Shown piece after piece: positions 11,301 through 24,900 of a stretch of 64,000 bases of DNA. The stretch is from Gymnorhina tibicen (lineage: Eukaryota; Chordata; Aves; Passeriformes; Artamidae): positions 1,099,739 to 1,163,738 of the forward strand of contig VXAZ01008127.1 in assembly GCA_013399875.1 (NCBI GenBank), written 5' to 3'. The notes beneath the pieces are model-generated. The model was not told the origin of the DNA and made no database searches. It saw only the letters and a list, made by a program, of their open reading frames with translations. The translations under genes and the position numbers were made by a program. Each line of letters starts with the position of its first letter. Within the stretch, counting starts at the first letter, position 1.

Positions 11301-13554
11301 TGAGAAGGGATTTGGGAAATATGATCAGATTTAAGAATGGAATCTACAAGCAGTGGATTACCAGAAAGAGCACTTAGGAGCAAAGGAGATAAAACAGAAA
11401 AATAAGGAATACTCCTTTGGAAAAATGTGGCAGCCTTTGACCAAGTTTCCTGCAGAGTGAAGGAGAGGCAGCTGCTTGTGCTGTTTGCTTTGACTGTCCT
11501 CCCCAGCACGAGCTGGTCCTGCCATGCACTGGCCATTTCCAGTGTGATGTGGGAAAGGGAGCTGAAGTATAAGCAGACCCTGTGGGTGATCCCACGGCTG
11601 TTCCCAGTGATGTTGGTGCCTGTTGGACTCGGGCCCCTGAGCAAATCTTTGACATCCAAGCAGCAACATGAATGAGGAAACTGTCACTTGGAGATTCAGT
11701 AAATGAAACCTGATTTTTTCACAGCCCAAACTCAAATGTGGTGTTTTGGAGATACTGGTGTTTCAACCATGTGCATTCATGGGATGAATCCCTGACAGCA
11801 GGCAGATAACCAAGGGTAAGACTTCAGCATCTCCAAAGAATTATTTCTCTGTCATCCATCAGTTCTTTTCTTCTCCGTCTCGTGAAGATCCTGCTTGGTT
11901 TGTTCAGATGGGGAAAAAAAGGTCAACACTTTCAGAAGAGCCACAGAGACAAATCTCATTACGCTTTGCTCGTTTGGGTGTCCCTAAGATAGGAAACACT
12001 GAAGACCCTTAAACTCAGGAAGTTTTTACAAGTCAAACTAATTAAATCAACCACGTGAGTATTTACAAGCAAAAAGCCCTGGGAATCACTAAACAGGTGT
12101 AAAAAACTTGATGCCTTTTCATGAGTTGTGCCCTATCATTTTTAACGCAGAAAGTGTTAATCTTTCTTCCATGAAGGCCAAGATGCTTTGCCAGAGCTTC
12201 AGGGAAAAAAAGTTGGGACCTTTCCACTGCATGTTGTGTTTCCCCTTTCTGCATGGAAGAATCTTTTTGTGGTACCTGTAGCATCTTCTGTATTAACTGA
12301 TGAAACATGAGATAAGGAAACAAATGCTAATGAAATAATTTCATTTAATCTGGGGCTGAAGTCTGCCTCCCTGTTGCCTTGGAGACAACACAGCCCTTTT
12401 CTGGAGGGATGTGAATGGGATTTGCCTGAAAAGTGCACTTGAGTTTGTTCTGCACCTCTCCAGCAGCTCATGCAGCTTCTGGTTTAGGACCAGAGCAGGG
12501 GCTCTCTCTGTTCTTCCTGCATCAGAAATAGGCACATGTTTGCCAATAATTGAGTTTTCTGTTCCTGTTTGGCTAAAAGCTGAGGCCAGAAAGCTCAGGT
12601 TTATAGCACCCACTAAGTAGGAGAGAGGGTTTAAGATGAGGAAGCATTTTTACTAGCACTGGTTGCAGAAGGGTGCTTAGGACAGAGCCCACCTTGGTGC
12701 AGAGCACTCATACCAAAAACCCCATTGTGCCCCTGAACAGGCTGGTGGGATCCTGCAGCCCTTCCTGGGAGGGTCAGCAGCTGCAGTGATTAACATTTGA
12801 GCAGTGGGAATTGTGGTTATTCTCTGTGTTGCTGTGAGAAGGACAGACTCAGGCTTTTTGTGCATTCTGTTTGAGCGCTCCTGCAGAACGCGCTGCTGGG
12901 CAGCCTGAGGACTCAAGGACTAGAAAGGATTCATTCACGTGAGCTTTCTAACCAGTATGCACCAAAATTGGCAACAGTTTCCCATCATTACCCCAAATTA
13001 ATATCATTTGTTCCTCATTCCCATTGCCAAGGAAGGAGCCTGTGTCCTGACCAGCCCTTCTGACTGCCAGTCGCTTATTTGATTTCCCCCCCTTTCTGAT
13101 AAAGTGAATCTGCTAAGATCCAGCACCTTCCTTCTTGGCTGGTTTAATGATATTACTTTTGCTCTTGAATCTTTGTCCCAGCTTTACCTTTTGCTCTCCA
13201 GTACAGCTGCAAAACTTCCCCAGGTTTCTTGCTTTGAGGAGATTTTTGTCCTCATCTCCTGCAGATGGTGTTGCGGATGGAAGGTTTCCATCTCCCCTCT
13301 GTGCTCCAGCTCCCTCCCAGCAGCACCAACAGCGAGTCTGCTGCTCCCCACCCCCCCAGCAGCAGGTAGGAGCAGGTTCCTAATGGATGCACACCGATGT
13401 CTCTCCCTTTGGAGCGCAATCTCTTTTGTGATATGATGAACTACGGTGATTGTTCAGGCCTGTGTTTGCCATTGTACACGTTGTACTCGCTGTGCTTTCA
13501 GTCTGTGCAATCAGCAGGACGTGGAAAGGATTCTTTGGCACCTTTGCTTAGTGA

Positions 13555-13620
13555 TTAGTATTTGTATAGCACTTGAAAGCTTAAAATGCTTTAAGAGGGA
13601 TAAGTAGTGTTATTAATAAT
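13555..13620 (+). repeat. Possible ancient SINE-like tail
   Basis: TTTGTATAGCACTTGAAAGCTTAAAATGCTTTAAG followed by an ATTAATAA run resembles the tail found in some very old amniote SINE families (a TATAGCGCCTTTCA...AAAGCGCTTTA pattern). The match is partial and could be fortuitous. Confidence 0.3.
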
Positions 13621-15404
13621 GACACGCTTTACTATACAGAATGGAGCTTATGCATATTTGTGGTGATAATCCCCAGTCTTCTCTTTATCAAACACTGTTG
13701 TCTTTGTGATCTGCTTCCAGCTTATCTTCCTCACACCTGTCAAAGCACTTTTCAAACAGCTTTTCTTCTTCCTCTGATTAAAGGCACACAAAAAAGATTC
13801 CTCTTAACACAGAATTCAGCCTTCGGGTTTCAGCGGCCATGCCCAGATGTGGTGGTCTCTAAGCCGTGCTCAGTGACTTTGATCTAATCGGGTTTCCACT
13901 AATCTCTCTGTCTATTGCTGACCTAAGATCTGCCATCCATTAAAACCCATTCTGTTTTCAGCAGCATTTGGGGTTTGATCTTCCTGGAGGAGTGCTTTCC
14001 TGTGTCCGGGTAATGTTTCATCTGTGCTTTTTACAAGCCAATTTATTTTTATGTCACTCCCTGTAGCTTCTTGTTGGAAAATCAGCTTTGCAGCTGAGGA
14101 GGAAATTATTAGAGACATGGAGAACATTTTTCTTGATGGCTGAGGCAGAGTTAAGGCAGAGCTTTTCCCCTTCTATCTCAAGTTGAAAAAGCTGGGTGAA
14201 TTTTGTGTGCGCTTCTCCGCTTGAATTTGGAAGAGGTTGGGGCAGGAAGGATGTCTGGAAGAGATGAGTTTTGATGGAGTCAGAGTCTGTGTTTAAGTGA
14301 CCACTGTTCTCCTTTGTCAGGGCCCCTTTCAGCCCAAAAATAGCTCCGTGCTCAGTAGCACACTGGCATCAGCAGCCTTCAAAGTGTTTTAAAACGTGCG
14401 GGAGCCAGCCGAGGTTCATTGCCAGCAACTGACCTTGGGTGTTTTTGTAGAACCCGCTCAGGTTTCCAGCGCTGGTAGCAAAATATTGGTGTAATCATAA
14501 CCTTTCTGCTGCTCTCCCAGGAGACAAGAAAGAGAACAGCATTTCTTTGAGGAAGGGAGGCACTGAATGTCTGATCTGGGTAGCACGGCATCTGTGTAGA
14601 GTTATCAGCATGACTGAGAGGAGGGGTTGATTCAGAGACAGCTGAGCAGAACCTAAATTACTCGGGTCTTCCTCCTCCAGCCTGGGCCACTCTGTGCTCC
14701 AGACTCCCAATTTTCATGGAGCAGAGTCCTGAGCATGGGGCCTGGGAAGCAGAATAGAGATGTGGGGTTGGTTTCAGGGCTAGATCAGAAACCAGAGCCA
14801 CCAGCCCTTGCTGTGGGAGGGATTCTACTTTTAGGCAAATCTTGCATCTCTAAGGGTCCATTTTATAAATATTTTGCCCTGATGGATAGAGTTGTTGAGC
14901 ATTTCTTCTTCTTCTGTACTCAAATTGTTACTGAGGATATTCAGGTCTTGCAAAAATTGATTGCCTCCAGCTGATTATCCAAAGTGACTTTTCAAATCCT
15001 GTGCCTCCCTCCCATTCTGGCTGACATCCTGGGGCACGTACACCTGGCCTAGGCACCTGCTGCCAGTGCTCTGAAACGCAGAAAAGACTTTTCCCTCCTG
15101 TACACGTGAGATTTTTTTTGTATATAATCTCCTTTTTGACATGATTCTCTCAGAACTTCCAAGATTCAGTACAGCAAAGGCCCCAGAAATGTGAAAATAC
15201 CTTAGTGGAGCGTGCTGAAGGGGAGATTCAGGCCTTCAGAGAAAATTAATTTTTTTATTTTTAGAACTATGTGATGACCAAAATCAAATTATCAAAGCCT
15301 GGCCAATAAGACAATCAGCAATATTGGGTTGATGCTTCTCTTTCAATTACCTGCAGCATGTTCAGAGACTTGAGAGTAAACAGCAATTCAAGCTGCCTAC
15401 TGCT

Positions 15405-15480
15405 CGGAGGCTTTAATTAACTCTAATGATAATTGCAGAGCATGTGTTGCCATTTTGGGCAGCAATTACACAGCTTGTGT
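15405..15480. promoter_or_regulatory. Candidate homeodomain-site cluster (possible CNE)
   Basis: TAATTA at 15414-15419 is followed within 65 bp by CTAATGATAATTGC and GCAATTAC. The two AATTGC/GCAATT words form an inverted pair about 25 bp apart. Dense TAAT cores in otherwise mixed-composition DNA are typical of vertebrate developmental enhancers. I infer this from composition only and have no conservation data. Confidence 0.25.
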
Positions 15481-17122
15481 GGGGATTCTTGTGTGGGTGA
15501 AAAGTGGTGTGGGGGAAAAAGCCCCTGGTATCTGAATATATATTTATACACTTGTTGCTAAATTTGGGTTTTATTAGAGAGAGGAATCTGCTTTCAGCCC
15601 TGGGAGCACTGAGCATCACAAAGTCCTCCTGCCATGCACGCTCAGGCCAGACAGAGCCTGGTTTGGTTTTATTCTGAAAAAGCAGAACTGATCTCTCTGT
15701 TCAGCATTTCAAGAACCTTTCTGAATGGGGAGAAAAAGATTGAATTTCCCTTGGAAACACATGAGCCTAGAGTGTGGATACATGTTGTTGTAAGAAATAC
15801 AGGCTATTTCTAAGAGCACAAGCTAATAAGGGTGGGCCCCTGTGGGATTTAGGCTCCGAGATTCCTTCAGCTGCCTTGAAAAGCCCAGCTGAAAGGGAGC
15901 TGGTTTTGAGAGCACAAACAGCCTCATTCTGTGAATGTTCTTGCTCAGGCCTGGCTGTATTAGTTTTGGAAGTTTTCTTGGATGCTTAGTGAACAAACAT
16001 CATTCTGCTGACAACCAACCTCAAGTGACCTTAGTAGCTTTTTTAAAATGTACCTCTCTTCTTCCTTCTCCTCTGACTCCATCAGAATTAATATCATTCC
16101 AGGCTCATGGTATGTTAATCTCACCCTAAAATGGAGTTCCAGCTCCTTGGGGTTCCTTGTTGTCTCTGCTGTAGGGAAGTTCTCACAAGTCTCCTGCTCG
16201 AAAGCATCCCTTCTTAAAAAGGGAGCATTTCAGTTTTATTTCAAGAGGTTGGAAATGGTTCCCCATTTCTCAGTGGGAAAACTTGCTCAGAGTCTGTTTT
16301 AGTTTGTGGGGTTTTTTTTCTTTTCCTGGACACATTTGATAGACTTTGAGTGCTCTGTTTTTGTAACACAGACTGAACTCATCTCTAAATGTTGTAGCCC
16401 ACATTTATCAGCAATCAAAAGCATAAAAAAGCGGATGAAAGCTGGATTATTTTGCTTTTGACTAGAAGAGGTTGGAAAAGAACTAGTGCCATGGAGACAC
16501 AAAAGAACCCTCCTTACAAAGGCTGTTGTGAAGCCAAAAACGTGGACACTTTGAAAACTAGCTAATGGCCTTATTTCAGGAGTCAAAGCAACACAGCCAA
16601 AACATTTCTGGGTATCCTGCCTTCTGATGTCAGAAAACATATCAGATGGGCAAGATTTTTGACAGGTGAATTTCAGGAAATGCTTTGCTCCAAAGGATCA
16701 AATGGGATAGATGCATTAATTATTCATAAACCCTGAGTTGTGTTTATTGCTTGGAAAGGATGAGAACAAAACTAAAAGAAGATAATATTTTAGAAACTTA
16801 TTAGAGCTTCTGTGCTTGGTAGAAACACTTCCTTAACCTGCAGCGACCATGAGGTGATTTATTAAATCTTTTCACATCTATGCTGTGTCCTGGTCTCAGG
16901 TAGAATAAGGCTGATGCAAGCTGAGGGGAGAATTTTTTATTTAATTCCTATCTGCTTTTTCAGTTTAGCCTCATCCTTCAGCCCTAGGAGTCTTGCACAG
17001 GTGACTTTTATCTGAACTATGAGTATCACTTGATCTGATACCTCTGGGGACATCCTGAGGAGTCTTTACAAGAATTTGGATGTGAGATGAGGGAGAATCA
17101 AATAGAGCAAACTCTGAACCAA

Positions 17123-17142
17123 GTACTATGCTACCATAGTAC
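17123..17142. repeat. Perfect 8 bp-arm hairpin
   Basis: GTACTATG and CATAGTAC pair perfectly around the 4 nt loop CTAC. It is short, so it is likely of no consequence by itself. The surrounding 17100-17450 has no repeat family I can name. Confidence 0.6.
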
Positions 17143-19005
17143 CCATTTTTACCATTTCGAGTTCAAAGGGAGGTAAGGACCCTTTTGGACACAGATTGCA
17201 GTTGCTGGGTGTCATTATAAATATGTTTCTTGGTGACTCTTCCATGCTGAGGCTTGAAAGGTTGGCGACTCCTATTCTGCATCGACTCCAATCAGGCACC
17301 ACTTGTCCAATAAAAGGCCTGGAAGTGGTTCTGAGAGCATTTTTCCCCCACCTGGTGCCTGCTGAGTATGTCCATGTGTGCTGTGTGCATTGTCCCTTCG
17401 AGAGAAACCCCCCCACGCTCAAAGCTGTGCTTTGTCATCACCAGTTATGAACTCTCCAACAGTGCTGATTTCTCTAGAATTTTGGGGGACAGCTCTTGCC
17501 TCTTACCATGACATAAAATCATATCTAATCATGAAGAAGAAGGCCGAACTTGAAAGATAAAATTAGCTTTTAGGTCCTGCTGGTAGTGCTGATGGGGAAG
17601 AGTGCTTTGAGCAGCGTGCTTTAAAGAGGCCCAGCAAGGTGAGTGTATCCCAAGGTTATAATAAATGTGGGAACTTTGTAATTATTCCTGGCTATTGTAT
17701 GCTAATCAGAAGTGCAGGCTTGCAAACGACTGCACCACTGCTGTGCTATAGGTATTTTTTTCTCTCTGCAGTTCTGCCAGGAAAAGACCATTAATTAAAG
17801 CTTCAATGCTCCAGTGACCCTCCACTCCAGTCTCAGAAGTTGCACTTTCTTCTCCCTCTTTCCTTCTTTGTTCATCTCCCAGGGTTCACTTGTTTTCAGG
17901 ACTGTACAATTTTCACCTTGGAGTAGTTCAGACTCGAGCAAGTCCTTGAAGCTTGTGTGTCCCCACAACATGGTCCTTCAGGAAAAAAATCCCTGTTCAC
18001 GCATCCTGCTGACCTTTAGAGGTAAAACGTTTTCACTGCAGTCTTTTTTAACTGTAAAATAACTGGGTGAAGCTTGTGAGCATCAGTGGAGCCATTTCAT
18101 GAACTGTTTTTGTCACGCTGAGCCTGGGAAATGGTGCTGGATGTTGGAGGTGTGTTCTGGACCGTGTTGCGATGGGAAAGTTTTGACTTTTGGCGCTTTT
18201 TTCACATCGAATCTGAAACAAGGAATCTGTTTGTCCTGGTTTTTTAGGGTGATGGTCTTGCTAAACAACATGTCAAAACAACGTCATGAAGTTTATCACC
18301 AAAGAAAAAATAAGGAGGACTTGTATTTCTAGTCTTAAAGCAATTGATTTCATTACAGCTCTTTCTTTCTTTGTTCATCTCGGGCTTTATCTCCATCCCC
18401 AGATCTGTCTCCATGGCCTCAGACAGGGTGCAATGTATCTACACCTATAATATTTTCTGTGCAGTATTTTTTGTTGGTGCAGTAAGTCTTCTTTGGTTTA
18501 AGAGCATCGGTGTCTGTGGTGTTTGTCCTCAGCTTGCCCTGGAAAACCGGACGTGTAGCAGCACAATAAATTTCCCAGAACAAGGTCCCGTGTTTGTGAC
18601 ATAAAAAAATACAGACTGTGAAAGAAATGAAGGGAAACAGATTGGATGGGAGTCGATTAGGGCGCCTTTATTGTCAGCTGCTGATGAGCATAGGAGGAGG
18701 ATGTTGTCAGATCTCTCCATAAACCCATGAATTAGGATGCCTGGATATAACTTGTCCTGTCACTTCTTGTGCTAATGGTGAAGTATGGGCACATTCAGAG
18801 CTGGAGGTGACAGTGGCACCTGAGCCAGTTTCGCTGAGATAGATGTGGGAAGAGGAGCCTGGAGTGTGCAGGGGCAGCAGCTGAGTGCTGGGATTGGGGC
18901 TGTTCCCCCCTGCCCCGCTGACTGTCCCTGCCCGCAGCTCCGCCCTTCAGCGCTGTCCTTGCTCCTGAATCTCTGAGGGTGTTAAACTGATGCTTCTGTC
19001 AGGAA

Positions 19006-19041
19006 CCAGGTTAAGCTGAGTTATCTTTTAACTCAGCCTGG
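19006..19041. repeat. Imperfect hairpin, 9 + 4 bp stem
   Basis: GCTGAGTTA at 19015-19023 pairs with TAACTCAGC at 19029-19037 around a 5 nt loop. The stem continues with CCAG/CTGG after a 5 nt bulge (GTTAA) on one side. Its shape is compact but too short for a microRNA precursor. Confidence 0.5.
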
Positions 19042-21788
19042 CTGTGCTGGAGTTCGTCTGAACTGTTGTTTGTGGTGCACAATGGGCTCCCCAGAGTAAG
19101 CTATTGACTGCAGCAACAATAAGCATCTTCTGAGAAGTCTCACATCACTGCTCTGTGAGAGGGTTGTGTGATGCTAATTGCTCTGACTCAAGGGCAAAGC
19201 AAACTTTCATTTATAAATTCAGTCTTGCACTGTAGCAATGGCCTTTATTGGCTTCTCACAAGTATTTGTACTGCTGGAAACTCCTCTGATCGGGAACGAA
19301 ATTATTTATTAGCAACGAGTCAAAACCAGTGAAGCATTAACTCTGCACATGTTAGTAAGTGGAATAATTTATCCAAGCTCCAAAATATTAATTAATTGGC
19401 ACAGTGTCCTGTAACAGCAGTAAGGGATGCAGCTGTGGGTCTGGAGAGATACAGAGTGGATGCCCACCTGGAAATAGGAAATATTGCCCTTTGGCAGAAG
19501 TTTCCTGGCCTGTTGTGAACAGAGACCCCAGTTAAAGAATCAAATGTTTCAGGGCTGTGAGGTTCATCCCTCTTTGCTGGCTCTCTCTTGGGCCACTGAA
19601 AGGTTCCTGCCCTGGAATATGGGAGTCCTCAATAACTCGATGAGCGCATTGGAACAGCCGAGGGTTGTGACTGGCAAGTGCAGCCACACGGTGACACTGC
19701 CACAGATGCCCAGCCAAGTCCTTTGGAATTTTAAATAGGATGCAGTTGAGCTACCTGGGCTAAACCAATACAGAAATAACAACAGCAAAGAGCTTCTGGT
19801 TCAGAAAGAAAAACAGAGAATTTTTTTTGAGGGCCTGAGGAACTAGGACACCCTTTCCTTCTGAAAAATTTCTGACATGACTTTGGAAAGAATTGCACTC
19901 TCCAATGAAATGCACTTTCATGTCTTTTTGACTAGCATTTATTTTATAATTACATTGTATGAAAGTCGCATTTAGAGTCCCTAATGAGAATTTAAGATCC
20001 CATTAGTCAGGCTGATCTAATGACAATGAGACATTTGATACTGATGAGACAGTGGAAAGAAAGCATTTCTTATTAAATAGCTCATTTATGTTTTCCAAAA
20101 GGTCAAAGAACCTTGAGTAAATCTTCCCCTGGGTCTCCTCTGAGGAAGATAACTGTGGGTTAATTGCTGGGTGTTATTATTTGTCCATTCCTCTCTGTGA
20201 GCACAGAGCTCACAGGCTGGCATCAGAGTTGATGTTGTACATGGAGCACAACACCTGGGACTTCTGCTCTCATACTTGTTGAGAGGATTTATATAAAAGT
20301 CTTTAATATTACAAGCAAAAAAAAAAGAAAAAGCAGGATGCTTATTTTGATTATCAGTCTAGATGTCCTAGAGACAGTCAGGTTTATCAGAAAAGGGAAG
20401 TTTTAAAGTTTTTGGGTAACTCCTCATGGGAAATCCAAGGGGTTGCTGAGGCACCAAGAAGACTTGAGGCTCCTCAGTGAGGGGAGAAGAGCACACATTA
20501 TATGGGGAAAGTGCCAGAAATCAGAGACTGAGAGTCCTGCTCTTGTCCTAGAAATAATCAACTGTAATGACAATCCATAAAAATAATTGCAGAGAAAGGA
20601 CACAGTTGTCCCAAGGGTCTGGGGGACATGAACCCCAAGCTGTGGATCAAATCTAATCTCAATATGTGGGAAAGTGAGGATTGGTTTAAATGTTCCTCTC
20701 TTGGAGGAATTTAGAGCCATTGAGGATCTTTGGAAATTCACATCCAGAATTAGACTGCACTCCAGGCAAGCATACTTTGGTTAGAAGACAAATTGCAGAT
20801 GATGAAAGCTCCCTCTAATAGTGGGGGTAATGTCTTGCAGTGGCCTAAGGTCCCTTTCAAAATAAAATCAGGGCCAGCCTGAATCTTGGCTCATCCTTTT
20901 CTCACTTTGAACTGTGAACTCCTCTTTGCCCTTTAAATTAGACTTGCTCTGCAAGAAATTATCCGGGGCAATGCTGGCGAGTGCTAACTTTTTCACAGCC
21001 ATTAATAAATCTGAGTTCCAAACAAACAGAAGCAAATTTCCTTTCCTTCGCTAATGAATCCCTGGAGGCAGTTGTGGATTCTGCATATAAATGGGCTTTG
21101 CTCAGATTATCTGTTTTTAAGTGTTGTGTGTTGTCCTCTGCCTGCTTGGCTCAGCAAAAGCCCAGTTGTGGATAATCCCAGACTCTGGAAGACACTGGAC
21201 TAGGCCCAAGTCATGTTTCTTGACTACTCTTAAATGCAGCAATAGCCTCTGGCTCCACTTCTCCTTCTGTTTATTTGCAAGTCCATCCTCTGCCTGAGAA
21301 CGGAATCCCTAGAGGCAATTTGGCAATACCTTAATTTAGTTAAATGCTCGGGGTTCATTCCTTGATGCAAAAATTGATGATTATTGACAGTCAGTCAGGG
21401 CAAGCGTTGCACAGCTTTAAAAGGATCATCCCATTTTCTTGAGTTCAACAGCTTCAGCGTGACCCAGCTCTTCATGAGTGCAGTAGGAATCGCTCCAGCA
21501 GTGCCTTCCCCACACCCTAGGGTTCCTTGGTGCCCTGGCACTGTGCTGGCAGACAGAAGGTGCCCCTGGATGGAAAACCAGAGATCCGTAAAACGCTCCT
21601 CCCGCCAGCTGGGCACACAAACATTTCGGGTGTTAAAGGGCTTTTGCAGGGTGGTTTTCTGAACTGCAGAACGGGTCAGGTGGGAGTGTATGGTACCGCC
21701 TGAGGTAAGAAACAAGCAGGTTTTGTTTCCTTTTGGGTTTGAGTCACTCCTAACCTTTGGCAAAGAATTCAGTCTGTTGATTGTATTT

Positions 21789-21997
21789 CAGACAGAAACC
21801 AGAGCTGTGTTAGCCAAAAAAGTGGGTTTTAACTGATCTACAACTGGAGCTTCAGCCTGAAGCTATCATGTCCCTTTCCCTTTAGACAGAAATTCAAGAG
21901 AAACAATATTGGAGGAAACGAAAAAGAATATATGGATTTTTAAAATGTTAGCTATCGTTGCCTCATGTCGTGCACATCCACCCAGTCAAAGGAAAAT
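21789..21997 (+). repeat. Dispersed direct repeat, copy A (209 bp)
   Basis: This segment recurs at 28836-29038 in the same orientation with five substitutions and one 6 bp length difference over about 203 aligned bases, so identity is about 97.5 percent. The flanks share nothing obvious. Inside it, a pyrimidine tract ending in TTTAG at 21885 resembles a splice acceptor. It is followed by 21 lysine/arginine-rich codons and a TAG at 21949-21951. It matches no CR1 or LTR phrase I know. It may be an unrecognised interspersed repeat or a local duplicate. Confidence 0.9.
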
Positions 21998-24900
21998 TTG
22001 GTGAATGCGTCTTGGAGGTATCTGACCCCAGAATACCGTGGTGATTGGCACATCAGCCTGAGAGACTGAGCTGGTGCTGAGGCTGGAGTTTTAAATTTTC
22101 TTTCCCCTTTAAGTGAACCATCGAAGCTCCTGTTCTGCTGGTTAGTTATCCAGGCAGGGCAGAGGCACTGAGGTCATTCACTGCCCTTTCTATCCAAGCA
22201 GAGGAGGGCCATTGTGTCTGATAACAGCTGTTAACACTGAGCTGCAGCAGCTTATTTCCTTCCTAGTCATTTGTGGTGCTCATCCATCAACCCCACTAAG
22301 GCAGAATTAAAGAATAGAATTTATCAGCGATTTAATTCAGAAAGAGCCAGGGAGTGCATTAATGAGTCTATCATAATGGATGTTTTTACAATGCAGACAA
22401 AATATGGTTTAATATTAATAATGACAAGGAAGAAATCAAAGGCCAGATTTCAACAGTTTTGACTGTACAAATAAGAAATCTCCTGATAAAGTTGCTGTGA
22501 GCTCCAGAGCCTGTGAGCCTTCAGGGAGGGCTGGGGAGGACCAGCTTTGTCCCAGCTTGGCACCTTGTGAAAGGATTTGCCTTGGTGGAGAAGAGCTTGG
22601 GACGCATCTACAGATAAGGAGGAAAATCAGTGGCATTTAGTGGCTCTTTGCTCTACATCAGAAACTCACTGCTCAGAGAGAAAATTTGGCTTCTTGGTTT
22701 CAAGGAGTGTGTGAGGCCAGTATTCAAAACAAATAGAGGAATTTGTGGACTACATTTTGATAGTACATAATAGGCAGGACAGCTACTGTTTGTTTTTATC
22801 ACTCAGATCCTTCCTATTCCCTGTAAGAACCATGAGATTTAAAATGGTTTGGATAACATTGCTGTCAGCACTCAGGCACTGCTGAACTTGGGCCTGGTAT
22901 GGGAAGTGGCAGTTGTGCTACACAACTCTTTCCCTGTGTGGAAAAACTGCAGTTATTGTTCATGATGCTGCTGGAAATGTATTCCTCACGGAAGGAGCTG
23001 TTTGTCAAGAACGAGTCCGGGTAATAAGAAGAGGAGAAAGCCATAGGAGCTTCTAGAAGTAGTATCATTGGGCAGGCAGAAAATCTGACCCCATCTCAAA
23101 TTGATCAAAATATAAAATCTGGAATGGTAAGATAAGAGATTTTTTTTACTTCTTTTGTCTCTCTGTTTTTTTCTGGATGACAGTTTTCCTGTATTATGAG
23201 ACACCACTGCCTCTCCTGGGCGGTGTATTCTCAGCCATCCAAACAAGCACTACTGTCCAGATATGGGACCATGTAATTATCAGGGTTGGAAAAGACCTCC
23301 AAGATGCCAGATACCAGAGAGGCCTTAGCTGGGCGGGCAAGACAACATTATTGCACCTCAGTGGCATTTAGGAAATCACAAACAAATGTTGGGGTGAACG
23401 TGAACCTGCCAGGTGTGAGGTGTAACCTCATGTGCCATCCTCTGATCTCGGTGTGTTTGGGAGGGCTGCCCACTCCTCCTGCCTCTCTGTGCTGTCAGGG
23501 AGTTCAGATAATGAGGGGAAAAAAACCCCAAAGCCCTGCAGCATTCTGGTTGCTGTGGCAGTAGGATGTGCTGCACAAGCTGGAGCCTGTGAAATGCTCC
23601 ACTAGGGATTTGTTATGATCAGGTTGGTGTCCTTATCTATTTGTACACCCACAAAGTGTGAATGCCCCTCTCATGGCACTTTAAGCCCTTCATTCTTTAA
23701 GCTGTTTTCACTTATCATCCTCCTTTCCATGTGCAGCAACTCAGTGCATTCCTGTCAGGACGTGTGTCACTATCTCACTTCTGGTGTGCTCTTAATGTAG
23801 AGCTGGGAAAAAGAAATAAATCACCAAATAAGAGACCTTGGACTTGAGCAGCAATCGGTGCTGCTGGAGATCTGCCTGCAGGGAAGAGCAGGGAAGTGTT
23901 TCACGTGGTGCTTAGAGCCTGCAGCACACAGGGGGGTTATGGTGTCAAGGTTTCATGGGCTGAGTTGTGTTTTGGGATTTCTTGGTGGGATTTTTGGTAG
24001 GTTTTTTTTTCCCTTTTTTAAAAAAAGATAATTTAAAGTTGGGCATCATTACCAACAAGACAGAAGCCCTATCCTGAGCTAGACATCATCCCTTTGCCTT
24101 CTGCACAGCCTCCTGTGCATTAGAGCCATGAACCACCCAAACAGAAACCGTGGAAGAACATGTGATCTTTGAGTTTTGGATCAGGTCTATTTCCAGAAAA
24201 GCCCTTTGTCCTCAGGCTTTTCATTTGAGAGCTTGAGGTTGCTGGTCAGTGACAAATTTAATAACTCACTTCTGCTGTGGACTTGTGCCTGTTCATAACT
24301 GGTTACATCAAAACTCAGTAAACTGCTCTAAGAGGAGCTGGCATAAAATCCTGTGTGCAGGGAATTGGGCCAGTTTGACCAGGCTGGCATCACCTCACAT
24401 CTGCATGAACACTGTGTGGAGAGGTCCCCGGGCAGAACGGGGTGTGTGTCCCAGCTGGAATGAGCACAACTCTCCCGTCCTCCTTGGCAGGGGGAGGTGA
24501 CACTTCAGCCCTGCTCCCGGACCTTTCCCAACCCTCCCAGAGCAGAAGAATGTCTGGCAGCTCTGGATCTGCCTCTGCAGTCCCTGCCTGCCATGAACTC
24601 AGTTGTCTGCCTCCAGCTTACTTATTGTCCTTTGTAATTGTCTTTTCCCTAATTTCTTTGGTTATCTCTTGGAATATGTTAAATGAGAAATATGAAGGTG
24701 ACTTGGCATAATTATTCTCTGGTGAGTTAATAGGGCTCTTCAACACAAGCTGAGTGATTATAAGCATTAAGTCCAATTAGGAACATGGATAACTGTTCTG
24801 TGGAGAAATGGACTTGCACATTTTCTGAGCTGTGATGGACTTCCTCCCTTGCAGAGCTCAGTGTGTTTAGCTTTTCTGTATTTGTGCACCTCCTTGGAGG

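Larger units (their letters stand above)
8406..21788. other. Non-coding stretch with scattered hairpins and AT-rich islands
   Basis: Apart from the short features listed separately (13555, 15405, 17123 and 19006) I can support nothing here. TAATTA cores occur at 15414, 17792 and 19389. The segment 11150-11430 shows a 177-codon minus-strand open frame and may belong to an old repeat family that I cannot name. No tRNA B-box (GGTTCGANTCC) was noticed. Confidence 0.5.
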
